The notes: generated by a model not told the origin, from the letters alone. 23,052 bases of DNA from an uncultured Clostridia bacterium (GCA_945946745.1 CAMEWZ010000005.1:1-23052); one strand, 5' to 3'. Numbered from the stretch's first letter, positions 1-7,160 are shown. A program made the numbers and translations.

Positions 1-1250
1 GCGGAATGGAGGAGCATCCGGCTGTGATTTTGCAGGGCCATATGGATATGGTCTGTGAGAAGGATTCTGACTGCCCCATTGACATGGCGGAGGAAGGATT
101 GGATGTCACCCACGATGGAAATATGGTGTTTGCCAAGGGCACCACGCTGGGCGCGGACAACGGCATTGCCGTGGCGCTGGCGCTGGCGATTCTGGCGGAT
201 AAGACCATTCCCCATCCGCCGCTGGAGGTGGTCATTACCACCGAGGAGGAAATTGGCCTGCTGGGCGCCACCGCCATTGATTTGACGCCGCTGAAGGGAC
301 GCAGACTTATCAACCTGGATTCCGAGGGGGAGGGCGTGTTCACGGTGTCCTGCGCGGGCGGCGGCACCAGTACCATCACCTTGCCGGTGGATCGCCGGGC
401 GGTGTATGGCCCCTGTGTGCGGCTGAAGGTGGATGGTTTGCGGGGCGGCCATTCCGGTACCGAGATCGACAAGAACCTGGCCAACGCCAACAAGGTGATG
501 GGCGAATTTTTAAGCCGGATTCAGAATCTGATGCCCATTTGCTTGACCACGCTGGCCGGGGGGAATAAGGACAACGCCATTCCCCGCTCCTGTCAGGCGA
601 CAATGGTGGCCATGGGAATTCACTTAGAACGGATCAACACCATTGCCGAGGAGCTGCAGGCGGAGATTCGGGAGAAATACGATGAGCCGGATGCCACCGT
701 CCAGGCCTTCGATGTGGACGCGCTGGGCGGAAATGCCCTGTCCGCGGAATCCACCGGCCGGATCATCGGCCTGCTCAGCGCCCATCCCAACGGCGTCCAG
801 GCCATGAGCCAGGATATGGACGGCCTGGTGCAGACCAGCTTGAATCTGGGCATTGTGAAGCTGGGGGATCGGTTTAGCGCAATCAGCTCCGCCCGCAGCA
901 GCGTCAACGCGGAAAAGGAGGCGCTGTTTGCCCAGCTAAAGTCCCTGGCCGAAATGTTTGACGGCAGCTACAGCCAGGCAGGGGAGTACCCGGCCTGGGA
1001 ATTCCGGAAGGAGTCTCCCCTCCGAGAGATCATGGTGCGGGTCTATCGGCAGCTGTTTGGCGTGGAGCCTCAGGTTGTGGCCCTTCACGCCGGTCTGGAA
1101 TGCGGATTGTTCAGTGAGAAGCTGCCGGATTTGGACAGTGTCAGCATTGGGCCGCAGATGTACGATGTCCACACCACCCGGGAGCGGCTGGAGATTTCCT
1201 CCGTGGAACGGATCTGGAAGTACCTGTTGGCAGTTCTAAAGGCTCTATAA
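1..1250 (+). CDS. pepD: Aminoacyl-histidine dipeptidase (M20 family, PepD-like), 5'-truncated
   Basis: This is the 3' portion of a cytosolic di-zinc peptidase that hydrolyses Xaa-His and other dipeptides. The reading frame is open to the left window edge. The ATG at 6 is probably internal, because the usual N-terminal 60–70 residues are missing and the residue before it (Gly) continues the family pattern. Counting from that Met, the metal-site motifs are visible: GHMDMV (H12, D14), LGADNG (D51), TTEEEIG (E80–E82), NLDSEGEG (D105), and a late LHAGLECG carrying the last histidine. The lid/dimerisation domain lies between them, with a GGHSGTEI motif. The catalytic and metal residues appear intact. 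The stop at 1248–1250 is followed directly by a hairpin cluster. Family assignment is strong; exact substrate range is inferred. Confidence 0.93.
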   Translation, partial: GMEEHPAVILQGHMDMVCEKDSDCPIDMAEEGLDVTHDGNMVFAKGTTLGADNGIAVALALAILADKTIPHPPLEVVITTEEEIGLLGATAIDLTPLKGRRLINLDSEGEGVFTVSCAGGGTSTITLPVDRRAVYGPCVRLKVDGLRGGHSGTEIDKNLANANKVMGEFLSRIQNLMPICLTTLAGGNKDNAIPRSCQATMVAMGIHLERINTIAEELQAEIREKYDEPDATVQAFDVDALGGNALSAESTGRIIGLLSAHPNGVQAMSQDMDGLVQTSLNLGIVKLGDRFSAISSARSSVNAEKEALFAQLKSLAEMFDGSYSQAGEYPAWEFRKESPLREIMVRVYRQLFGVEPQVVALHAGLECGLFSEKLPDLDSVSIGPQMYDVHTTRERLEISSVERIWKYLLAVLKAL

Positions 1251-1260
1251 GCATGTTTGC

Positions 1261-1526
1261 TGAATAAGCCGTGTTACGGCTTATTCACCCCAGTGTGTCA
1301 AAAAAGCTTCGCAGAATTTGCCGCTTCTGCGGCAAACCCATTCAAATCCATTTTCCACCAGGGCGTGTACCTGGTGGAAAATACTTCTCAGACTGCAAGT
1401 GTATAATTTGTTCGCCGGAGGCGAACAAATTATGCGCGCAGCAGGCTGCAAAAAATCTGTCGAAAAGCCCCAAGGGGGATTTTCGACAGTCTGAAAAATC
1501 CGCCGGAAATTGCTCCGGCGGATTTT
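1261..1526. other. Cluster of six consecutive hairpins between convergent genes
   Basis: The 300-bp gap between the convergent dipeptidase and antiporter genes is almost entirely inverted repeats. Arms are 1261–1272/1276–1287 (12 bp, 3-nt loop), 1317–1324/1329–1336 (8 bp), 1350–1362/1370–1382 (13 bp), 1403–1416/1420–1433 (14 bp, 3-nt loop), 1457–1466/1480–1489 (10 bp plus an inner CCCC/GGGG), and 1495–1507/1514–1526 (13 bp). All stems are perfect except for one inner mismatch in the fifth. The stems are unrelated in sequence, so this is not a tandem repeat. Only the last has T-runs on both sides like a terminator. An open frame across it (1271–1543, GTG start, no ribosome site) looks like an artefact. 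Function is unknown: a structured RNA, a recombination or replication barrier, or stacked transposon ends are possible. Confidence 0.7.
1494..1526. terminator. Bidirectional intrinsic terminator
   Basis: A perfect 13-bp stem (1495–1507 with 1514–1526) has a 6-nt loop. It is flanked by an A-run on the left and TTTT on the right, so it can end transcription from both the dipeptidase (rightward) and the antiporter (leftward). Confidence 0.8.
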
Positions 1527-1550
1527 GTTGTGATCGGATTTAGGCCTGGC

Positions 1551-2531
1551 TTACAGGAAGAACTGATACAGGCAGAAGGCACCGTAGATGCACAGCAGCG
1601 CGATGCCCTGCCAACGATCCAGCTTCTTCTTGGTCAGCGCGGGGATGCACAGCAGCGCCATGACGAACAGCATCAGCGGGATCTCCAGAACCAGAGAGGC
1701 GTTCATGCCGAACAGAGTCTTGCCCACGGGCACGGCGAAGGGAGCCAGGGTGACGGACACACCGGAAACCAGCACCAGGTTGAACACATTGGCGCCGATG
1801 ACGTTACCGATGCCCAGAGAAGCACGGCCCTTCTTCAGAGAGGTGATGGTGGTGACCAACTCCGGCAGGCTGGTGCCCAGGGCCACGAAGGTCAGCGCGA
1901 TAACGGTTTCGGGAACACCCAGACCCTGGGCGATGATGGTGCCATGCTCCACCAGCAGGTCAGCGCCAACGGCGATGACGGCGGCGCCGACTACCAGCAG
2001 CACCAGCTCCTGCCAGAGCTTGCGCTCCTTGTTCTCCTCGACGATTTCTTCCTCTTCCTCCACTTCCACGGATTCGGGATTTTTCAAACCGTTGCGGACG
2101 TTCAAGTAAGTATAGACAATGAAAATCGCCAGCATGACCAGACCCATCCAGCGGGGGAACTCACCCAGGATGTAGGCCGCCACGCAGTACAGGGCAGCAG
2201 ACGCAAAGAAGAAGACGACAGGCATCTTCATGGTCTTGACATTCACGGGGCCGGGGTTGAAGGTCACAGAGATAGCGGCGATCAGCGCGGTGTTGCAGAT
2301 GATGGAACCGATGGCGTTGCCATAGGCCATTGCGCCCTGTCCCTGCAAAGCACCGGTTGCGGAAACCATGACCTCGGGCAGAGTGGTACCGATGGAAACC
2401 ACGGTAGCGCCCACCACGATGTCCGGCAGGTGGAAACGGGTAGCGATACCCGTAGCGCCGTCCACGAACCAGTCGCCGCCCTTAATGAGCAGCACCAGGC
2501 CAACGGCAAACAGCAGAATAGATAACAGCAT
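1551..2531 (-). CDS. Calcium/sodium antiporter, CaCA (YrbG-like) family
   Basis: This integral membrane exchanger of 326 residues probably moves Ca2+ against Na+ or H+. The two inverted alpha repeats of the family are clear: SIGTTLPE (residues 46–53) followed by GNAIGS (71–76), and ALGTSLPE (217–224) followed by GNVIGAN (242–248). The cation-binding glutamates E53 and E224 are present. The halves are joined by a cytoplasmic acidic loop around residues 152–170, with a run of Glu. An upstream in-frame ATG at 2642 would add 37 residues, but the ATG at 2531 has a good ribosome site (GAAGGAGA) 8 nt ahead and begins directly with the hydrophobic first helix, so I chose it. It has its own promoter at 2715–2743 and a leader of about 175 nt. 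The ion specificity is inferred from the family. Confidence 0.93.
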   Translation of the reverse strand: MLLSILLFAVGLVLLIKGGDWFVDGATGIATRFHLPDIVVGATVVSIGTTLPEVMVSATGALQGQGAMAYGNAIGSIICNTALIAAISVTFNPGPVNVKTMKMPVVFFFASAALYCVAAYILGEFPRWMGLVMLAIFIVYTYLNVRNGLKNPESVEVEEEEEIVEENKERKLWQELVLLVVGAAVIAVGADLLVEHGTIIAQGLGVPETVIALTFVALGTSLPELVTTITSLKKGRASLGIGNVIGANVFNLVLVSGVSVTLAPFAVPVGKTLFGMNASLVLEIPLMLFVMALLCIPALTKKKLDRWQGIALLCIYGAFCLYQFFL

Positions 2532-2554
2532 TTGGGATTCTCCTTCTCGATGAA

Positions 2555-2683
2555 TTATTTTACTGGCGTTTCCGCCAAAAAATACAAAAGAAGAATGCCT
2601 GCACCTCCCATTGGAATCGGCAGACAGCAGTAGCACAGCCAAAACAGAGCCTTACCACGGGCGTACGCATCGGTTCTGGACAT
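2555..2683 (-). CDS. Possible small leader peptide (42 aa, one membrane segment)
   Basis: A 43-codon frame lies wholly inside the leader between the antiporter promoter and its start. It ends 23 nt before the antiporter ATG, in another frame. The predicted peptide has a charged N-terminus (about 12 residues), then a hydrophobic, Cys-containing stretch (residues 13–36) suited to one or two membrane passes, with a Pro/Gly kink in the middle, and a short polar tail. Against it: the purine-rich GGAAG lies too close to the ATG for a normal ribosome site, and nothing is known of homologues. It could be a regulatory leader ORF, a small antiporter partner or chance. Confidence 0.3.
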   Translation of the reverse strand: MSRTDAYARGKALFWLCYCCLPIPMGGAGILLLYFLAETPVK

Positions 2684-2714
2684 CTTCCACAAATTGAAGC
2701 AAATGGATATACAT

Positions 2715-2743
2715 AATTTAACACGATTTGCTTACAAAGTCAA
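2715..2743 (-). promoter_or_regulatory. SigA-type promoter of the antiporter gene
   Basis: Read leftward, TTGACT (2738–2743) and TAAATT (2715–2720) are separated by exactly 17 bp. The expected start near 2708 gives a leader of about 175 nt. That leader holds the possible small ORF and a GAAA-tetraloop hairpin (TGGCG/CGCCA, 2564–2577). Confidence 0.7.
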
Positions 2744-2892
2744 GACTAAGGGAAAAAAGAACGGCTCATAAGCAAGAAAAAGAAAGACCGCAAGGTGTAT
2801 TCCGGATTGTGACGGCTTTTCTCCGGGTGGTATGCTACCATAGTTCCGAAAATCACTCCCGGCCTTGGGAGGACACCCAGGAGGAATTGCCG

Positions 2893-3876
2893 ATGAGACC
2901 GCTGTGGAAGGATGTACTGACGGCTTTGTTTATGGGGATGGTGGTGCCGGGGCTGCTGCTGAACGCCGGTGTCCTGCTGCTGGATTCTCAAGCCGCGCCG
3001 GTTGCCCAAGAAACGGAAGAGACGGCGGAAACGCTTCCGCCGAAAATCTCCCTGCCTGTAAGGATCCGCGCTGCCGACGGCTCTGTGACGGAGTCGGATA
3101 TGGATACCTATCTTGTTGGGGTCATTCTGGCGGAAATGCCCGCGGATTTTGAAGTGGAGGCGTTGAAAGCCCAGTCTGTCGCTGCCCGAACCTATGCCCG
3201 GAAGGCCTATGTCACCGGGGGTAAGCATGGCGACGGCAGCGTGTGTACCGATCCAGGCTGCTGCCAGGCCTATTTGACGCCATCGGACTACCTGGCCAAG
3301 GGCGGCACGCAAGAGGGCCTTTCCCGGGTGGAGCAGGCGGTGGCCGCCACCTCGGGAGAAGTTCTGACCTATGACGGGGAATTGATCGAAGCCACCTACT
3401 TTTCCTGCTCCGGTGGCAGCACCGAGGATGCCGTTGCTGTCTGGGGGACGGCTTTTCCCTATTTGCAGGCGGTGGACAGTCCAGGGGAGGAAAAGGCGGT
3501 TCATTACAGCGATACGTTTTCCTTTACACCGGAAACCTTTTCCCAGGCGCTGGGAGCGCCGCTGTCCGGCTCGCCCACTGGGTGGTTCCGAAATGTCACC
3601 TTCACCCGTGGCGGCGGAATTGCGGAAATGGAGATCGGCGGCGTCCGCTATACAGGCGTGGAGCTGCGCGGGCTTTTGGGCTTGCCCTCCACGGATTTTT
3701 CCATTTCCGCCACGGAAACGACCATCACCATCACCACCCACGGCTACGGCCACCGGGTGGGCATGAGCCAATACGGCGCCGACGCCATGGCTCTGACCGG
3801 CAAGGATTACCGGGAAATTCTGGCCCATTATTACCAGGGCGCGGAGTTGACACAAGCGATCTGTCTGCTGCGTTAA
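2893..3876 (+). CDS. spoIID: Stage II sporulation protein D (SpoIID/LytB family)
   Basis: SpoIID is a membrane-anchored lytic transglycosylase that degrades stripped peptidoglycan glycan strands during forespore engulfment, working with SpoIIP and SpoIIM. The 327-residue product has one N-terminal membrane anchor (about residues 8–31), a short Glu/Thr-rich linker, then the SpoIID domain. LAEMPADF contains the expected catalytic glutamate (E81), followed by ALKAQSVAARTYA. CTDPGCCQAY supplies cysteines C118, C123 and C124, matching the metal-binding Cys region known in clostridial SpoIID, and SCSGGST follows. The C-terminal GYGHRVGMSQYGADAMA motif is intact. The ATG at 2893 is set by AGGAGG at 2879–2884; the frame is open further upstream (to 2728) but without a ribosome site. 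The last residues and stop codon lie inside a repeat-like sequence. The neighbours do not include spoIIQ. Confidence 0.92.
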   Translation: MRPLWKDVLTALFMGMVVPGLLLNAGVLLLDSQAAPVAQETEETAETLPPKISLPVRIRAADGSVTESDMDTYLVGVILAEMPADFEVEALKAQSVAARTYARKAYVTGGKHGDGSVCTDPGCCQAYLTPSDYLAKGGTQEGLSRVEQAVAATSGEVLTYDGELIEATYFSCSGGSTEDAVAVWGTAFPYLQAVDSPGEEKAVHYSDTFSFTPETFSQALGAPLSGSPTGWFRNVTFTRGGGIAEMEIGGVRYTGVELRGLLGLPSTDFSISATETTITITTHGYGHRVGMSQYGADAMALTGKDYREILAHYYQGAELTQAICLLR

Positions 3877-3920
3877 GTCGATAAGCACATTTCATAATGT
3901 GCTTATCGGTTTTACGCAGC
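3867..3920 (+). terminator. Long hairpin terminator overlapping the spoIID stop codon
   Basis: A perfect 13-bp stem (3879–3891 with 3896–3908) is extended, after a 5-nt internal loop, by GCTGCGT (3867–3873) pairing with ACGCAGC (3914–3920). GTTTT follows the inner stem. The outer left arm contains the last spoIID codons. Its sequence matches the ends of the intergenic elements described below, so the terminator may itself be element-derived. Confidence 0.65.
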
Positions 3921-4147
3921 TATTGTGCTTTCGTTGACAGTGAATCGTTGACAGTTGACAGTTGTGGTATCCCTTCGGGATGAATTTAAATAAACGACAA
4001 GTGCGAAATACCAACGGTTTTTCCAAAGAAACCTGCCATTATTGACTTTTTTTAAAACTGTCCCGTAGCGACTCCTTAATTGTCAACTGTCAACTGTCAA
4101 TTAAATTCCCTTTTTGCTGAGTTAACCCGATAAGTATTTCTCATAAT
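3899..4147. mobile_element. MITE-like non-coding element with inverted ends
   Basis: The gap between spoIID and the SSB-like gene holds a small element with no coding capacity. Its right end (4115–4139, orientation +) matches the right end of the element at 12929–12953 at 23 of 25 positions. Its left end (3899–3920) is a less perfect inverted copy. TCATAAT at 3892–3898 and 4141–4147 brackets it as a possible 7-bp target duplication. Inside, GTTGACA heptads form a second inverted repeat: 17 bp at 3948–3964 is the exact complement of 4084–4100, with a further GTTGACAG at 3933–3940. A small ATCCC/GGGAT hairpin lies at 3969–3981. No transposase is encoded, so movement would need one in trans. Confidence 0.6.
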
Positions 4148-4212
4148 ATCCCGCTCCAGAGCTAGGCTGTCGCTTGGATCCCGGGGTTCTGTTTGCCATG
4201 CAAGCGCATAGG

Positions 4213-4256
4213 ATGTTCCATACTTCTGTAGCTTTGAGGTGGTACCTATGGAACAT
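4213..4256 (+). promoter_or_regulatory. Inverted repeat covering the start codon of the SSB-like gene
   Basis: ATGTTCCATA (4213–4222) is exactly complementary to TATGGAACAT (4247–4256), which includes the ATG at 4248. The 24-nt loop between them holds the ribosome site GAGGTGG (4236–4242). In RNA this would pair the initiation codon; in DNA it could be a split operator. No clear promoter was found between 4148 and 4213. Confidence 0.5.
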
Positions 4257-4856
4257 TTGGCAAATCAGATTACGCTCCGGGGAACTTTGGCATCGTTGCC
4301 CCAATTCTCTCACGAAAACCACGGGCACCGGTTTTTTCGCTTTCTGCTGGAGGTGCCCCGGCTTTCTGGAGCAGTGGACATCCTGCCCGTGGTAGCCCAG
4401 GAGGAAATTCTCAACGCCGCCGACCTGAGCGCCGGGGAAATGCTGACGGTGACGGGACAGGTTCGTTCTCATAACATCCGCAGCGATGGACGGCGGCATC
4501 TGCTGATTTTCGTGTTTCCCACGAAAATCCTCTGTGAGGACGGCGAGCCCCAAAATGCGGTGACACTGGAAGGAACCCTATGCCGGGAGCCAACCTACCG
4601 CCGCACCCCGCTGGGCCGGGAGATCTGCGATGTGATGCTGGCGGTGCCCCGGGCCTTCAAGCGGGCAGATTATCTGCCCTGCATCCTCTGGGGGCGTACG
4701 GCTCAGGAGACGGCCCAATGCCATACCCGGGATAAGCTTCGGGTTCAGGGCCGCCTGCAAAGCAGGGCCTATACCAAAGTCACGGAGGGAGGCAGCGAGG
4801 AGCGGACGGCCTATGAGATTTCCGCCCTCAGTGCGGAACTGCTGTCCAACGCTTGA
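4248..4856 (+). CDS. Single-stranded DNA-binding-like protein with two OB folds
   Basis: The 202-residue protein looks like two SSB-type OB-fold units in tandem. The first starts at ITLRGTL and ends near GQVRSHN (about residues 7–80). The second starts at VTLEGTL and carries RRTPLGREICDVMLAV, then YLPCILWGRTAQE and LRVQGRLQSR (about 105–195), the strand pattern typical of bacterial SSB. There is no acidic SSB C-terminal tail, so it is unlikely to be the main SSB; it more likely has a specialised role in replication, repair or recombination. A GTG at 4239 is in frame, but ATG 4248 is better placed behind GAGGTGG. Its start codon lies in an inverted repeat, hinting at regulated translation. The next gene is nth, which has its own promoter. 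I have seen this architecture in clostridial genomes; its function is not established to my knowledge. Confidence 0.75.
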   Translation: MEHLANQITLRGTLASLPQFSHENHGHRFFRFLLEVPRLSGAVDILPVVAQEEILNAADLSAGEMLTVTGQVRSHNIRSDGRRHLLIFVFPTKILCEDGEPQNAVTLEGTLCREPTYRRTPLGREICDVMLAVPRAFKRADYLPCILWGRTAQETAQCHTRDKLRVQGRLQSRAYTKVTEGGSEERTAYEISALSAELLSNA

Positions 4857-4877
4857 TGGCTTTTCTGGACTTTCCTA

Positions 4878-4906
4878 TTGTGTTTCCCGCCTGTTCGTGT
4901 TATATT
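4878..4906 (+). promoter_or_regulatory. SigA-type promoter of nth
   Basis: TTGTGT (4878–4883) and TATATT (4901–4906) are separated by 17 bp. The nth ATG is 31 nt downstream of the -10 box. Confidence 0.65.
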
Positions 4907-4937
4907 GGGCCTATATTAAAAAAAGGAACGGCTAACC

Positions 4938-5570
4938 ATGGAAGAGAAAGTTAACGCCATCATTCAAATACTGAAAGACCGCTACGGCGAGGCGCTGTGC
5001 GCCCTGCACTATGAAAAGGACTACGAGCTGATGATTGCCGTACGGCTGTCCGCCCAGTGTACCGATGCCCGGGTGAATCTGGTGACCCCGGCCCTGTTTG
5101 CCGCCTATCCCACCCTGGAGGCTATGGCAAACGCGGACATTGCCCATGTGGAGGAGCTGGTGCATTCCTGTGGGTTTTATAAGCACAAGGCCAGGGACAT
5201 TGTTCTGGCCTGTCAGATGCTGCTGCACGACTACGGCGGCAAGGTTCCTGGCACTATGGAGCAGCTGCTGAGGCTGCCCGGCGTGGGGCGGAAAACCGCC
5301 AATTTGCTGCTGGGCGACCTGTACAGCGTCCCCGGCAGCGTGGTTTGTGACACCCACTGCATCCGCATCTGCGGTCGGCTGGGCCTTTCTCACGGCAAGG
5401 AGCCGGAGAAGGTGGAGCAGCAGCTGCGGGCCATTCTCCCGCCGGAGGAAAGTTCGGACTTCTGCCACCGCATCGTCCTGTTTGGCCGGGACTGCTGCAC
5501 TGCCCGGAATCCCCAGTGCGGCCAGTGTCCCTTGGCCCTGTACTGTAAAGCGTTCAACCCGGAAGCATAA
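4938..5570 (+). CDS. nth: Endonuclease III (DNA glycosylase/AP lyase)
   Basis: Endonuclease III removes oxidised pyrimidines and cleaves the abasic site in base excision repair. The 210-residue length is normal. The helix-hairpin-helix LPGVGRKTAN carries the catalytic lysine (K119), and VVCDTHCIRI carries the catalytic aspartate (D138). The C-terminal 4Fe-4S loop has the canonical spacing C187-X6-C194-X2-C197-X5-C203. The early LSAQCTD motif is also present. All key residues are intact. The start at 4938 follows AAGGA about 10 nt upstream. The gene has its own promoter and lies 93 nt before the flippase gene, with no classical terminator between. Confidence 0.96.
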   Translation: MEEKVNAIIQILKDRYGEALCALHYEKDYELMIAVRLSAQCTDARVNLVTPALFAAYPTLEAMANADIAHVEELVHSCGFYKHKARDIVLACQMLLHDYGGKVPGTMEQLLRLPGVGRKTANLLLGDLYSVPGSVVCDTHCIRICGRLGLSHGKEPEKVEQQLRAILPPEESSDFCHRIVLFGRDCCTARNPQCGQCPLALYCKAFNPEA

Positions 5571-5619
5571 GCAAAATCCATGTCTGACCGCCTTCAATCC
5601 CCCATTTTTGGCTGGTTCT

Positions 5620-5660
5620 AATCCCCCCTTGTCCGCATATTCTGTGGACAAGGGGGGATT
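5620..5660 (+). promoter_or_regulatory. Hairpin sequestering the ribosome site of the flippase gene
   Basis: A perfect 15-bp inverted repeat (5620–5634 with 5646–5660, 11-nt loop) places the Shine-Dalgarno run AAGGGGGG in its right arm, just upstream of the TTG start at 5664. No T-run follows, so it is not a normal terminator of nth. A second AATCCCCC at 5596–5603 could compete for the same G-run. Confidence 0.55.
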
Positions 5661-5663
5661 CTC

Positions 5664-7160
5664 TTGTCACTGCCCATCTTTTACTCTGCCCTGCTGCTCA
5701 CCGGGGTGAACCTGCTGCTGCGGCTGGCGGGGACAAGCTTTCAAGTTTATCTGTCCGCCTCCCTGGGGGCAGCCGGAATTGGTCTTTTGCAGCTAACCAT
5801 GTCTGTGGGAAACCTGGCTATGGTAGCTGGGATGGCGGGCATTCGGACGGCATCCATGTACCTTTGCGCCGAGGAATTGGGTCGGAAAAAACCGGAAAAT
5901 GTGACCTGGGTGTTATCCGGCTGCTTTCTATACAGCATTCTATTCAGCGGCAGCGTCGCCGTTTTGCTTTATCTCTTTGCGCCGCAGATTGCCCAAGGGT
6001 GGATAGGGGATCTGCGGACGGTAGGAGCGCTGCGGCTGTTTGCCGGATTTCTGCCGGTAACCTGCTTGTGCGGGGTGATGACCGGGTATTTCACCGGGGC
6101 CAACCGCATCGGCACCCTGGCGGCGGTGGAGGTGGCGGAGCAGCTATGCTGCATGGGGGCAACGCTGCTGGCGCTGACGCTTTGGGCCGGACAAGACCCG
6201 GGCCGCGCCTGCCAAAGCGTGGTGCTGGGGGGCAGCCTGGGCGGCTTATTCACGCTGCTGTGTCTGATACTGCTGGGCCGAAAGCAGTGGGAGGTCTCCG
6301 GCCCCCGCATTCCTGTCCGACGCCGGGTTTTGCAGGCGGCGGTTCCGCTGGCTCTGGCGGATGTGCTGAAATCCGGCATCAACACGGTGGAGAATCTCAT
6401 GGTGCCCCGGCGGCTGGGGCTGTGCGCCGGGATTGCCGACCCGCTGGCGGCCTTCGGTGCCTTAAGCGGAATGGTGTTCCCGGTGATGATGTTTCCCGCC
6501 TGCATTCTGTTCGCCCTGGCGGAGCTGCTGATCCCGGAGCTGGCACGGTGCGCCGCGGGAGAGAGCCGCGGGCGCATCCGGTATCTGGTGCGGCGAAGTC
6601 TGAAGGTGGCTATGCTTTACGGCCTTCTCTTTGCTGGGCTGCTGTTTCTGCTGGCAGGGCCCCTGTGCGAGGCGCTGTTTGGCAGCCCGGAGGCAGGGGA
6701 GAATCTCCGGCGCTATGCGCTGCTGGTGCCCATGCTCTACTGTGACGCCATCACCGATGCCTTGACCAAGGGCCTGGGCCAGCAGAAGATCTGCGTTCGC
6801 TACAACATTGCCACCTCCGCCATGGATGTGGCGCTTCTGTACATGCTTTTGCCGAAATACGGCATGGATGGATATTTTTTCAGCTTTTTTGTGACGCACC
6901 TAATCAATTTCATCCTAAGCCTGCGCCGCCTGTTGAAAATTACCGGACACACCCTCCCCTTTTCGATTCCGGCCCTTGCCGTGGCGGCAGCCCTGGCAGC
7001 CGTCTGGGGTGCCTCCCGGTTTACGAGTCCTTTGGGACAGTGCGGCGGATATTTGGCGCTGCTGGGGAGTCTGCTATGCCTGTTGGGCGTAATCCGGCGG
7101 GAGGATTTCCGGTGGGTTCACGGCTTGCTGACCCGGAAAACCCCAGTGGAGAAGCGTTAG
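5664..7160 (+). CDS. Polysaccharide/lipid flippase of the MOP superfamily (SpoVB-like)
   Basis: This is a 498-residue polytopic membrane protein with roughly a dozen or more hydrophobic segments spaced as in SpoVB, MurJ and Wzx flippases. Such proteins move lipid-linked sugar or peptidoglycan precursors across the membrane. Family-like features are an N-terminal LLLRLAGTSFQVYLSASLG segment, the GIGLLQLTMS stretch, a central PVMMFPACILFALAELLIPE, and DAITDALTKGLGQQ followed by YNIATSAMDV. The start is a TTG at 5664, chosen because it follows an A-GGGGGG ribosome site at the right distance; no better start exists before the first helix. Start-site occlusion by the hairpin at 5620–5660 suggests tight or conditional translation. 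SpoVB (spore cortex) is the closest guess, but a general exopolysaccharide role is equally possible. Confidence 0.8.
   Translation: MSLPIFYSALLLTGVNLLLRLAGTSFQVYLSASLGAAGIGLLQLTMSVGNLAMVAGMAGIRTASMYLCAEELGRKKPENVTWVLSGCFLYSILFSGSVAVLLYLFAPQIAQGWIGDLRTVGALRLFAGFLPVTCLCGVMTGYFTGANRIGTLAAVEVAEQLCCMGATLLALTLWAGQDPGRACQSVVLGGSLGGLFTLLCLILLGRKQWEVSGPRIPVRRRVLQAAVPLALADVLKSGINTVENLMVPRRLGLCAGIADPLAAFGALSGMVFPVMMFPACILFALAELLIPELARCAAGESRGRIRYLVRRSLKVAMLYGLLFAGLLFLLAGPLCEALFGSPEAGENLRRYALLVPMLYCDAITDALTKGLGQQKICVRYNIATSAMDVALLYMLLPKYGMDGYFFSFFVTHLINFILSLRRLLKITGHTLPFSIPALAVAAALAAVWGASRFTSPLGQCGGYLALLGSLLCLLGVIRREDFRWVHGLLTRKTPVEKR

Noticed and set aside
1271..1543. 90-codon Cys-rich frame with CxxC-like pairs in the hairpin cluster
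   Set aside because: It starts at GTG with no ribosome site and runs exactly through the inverted repeats, so its cysteine pattern is explained by palindromic DNA.
1530..2525. 331-codon plus-strand frame opposite the antiporter gene
   Set aside because: It is Gln/His/Gly/Asp-rich, typical of the reverse complement of a GC-rich membrane-protein gene; no ribosome site and no family features.
2746..3888. 380-codon minus-strand frame opposite spoIID
   Set aside because: Antisense shadow of a well-identified gene, with low-complexity composition and no start signals.
3933..4102. GTTGACA heptads considered as clustered -35 boxes or DnaA/iteron sites
   Set aside because: They are arranged as an inverted repeat inside a bounded element, lack matching -10 boxes and any adjacent replication initiator gene.
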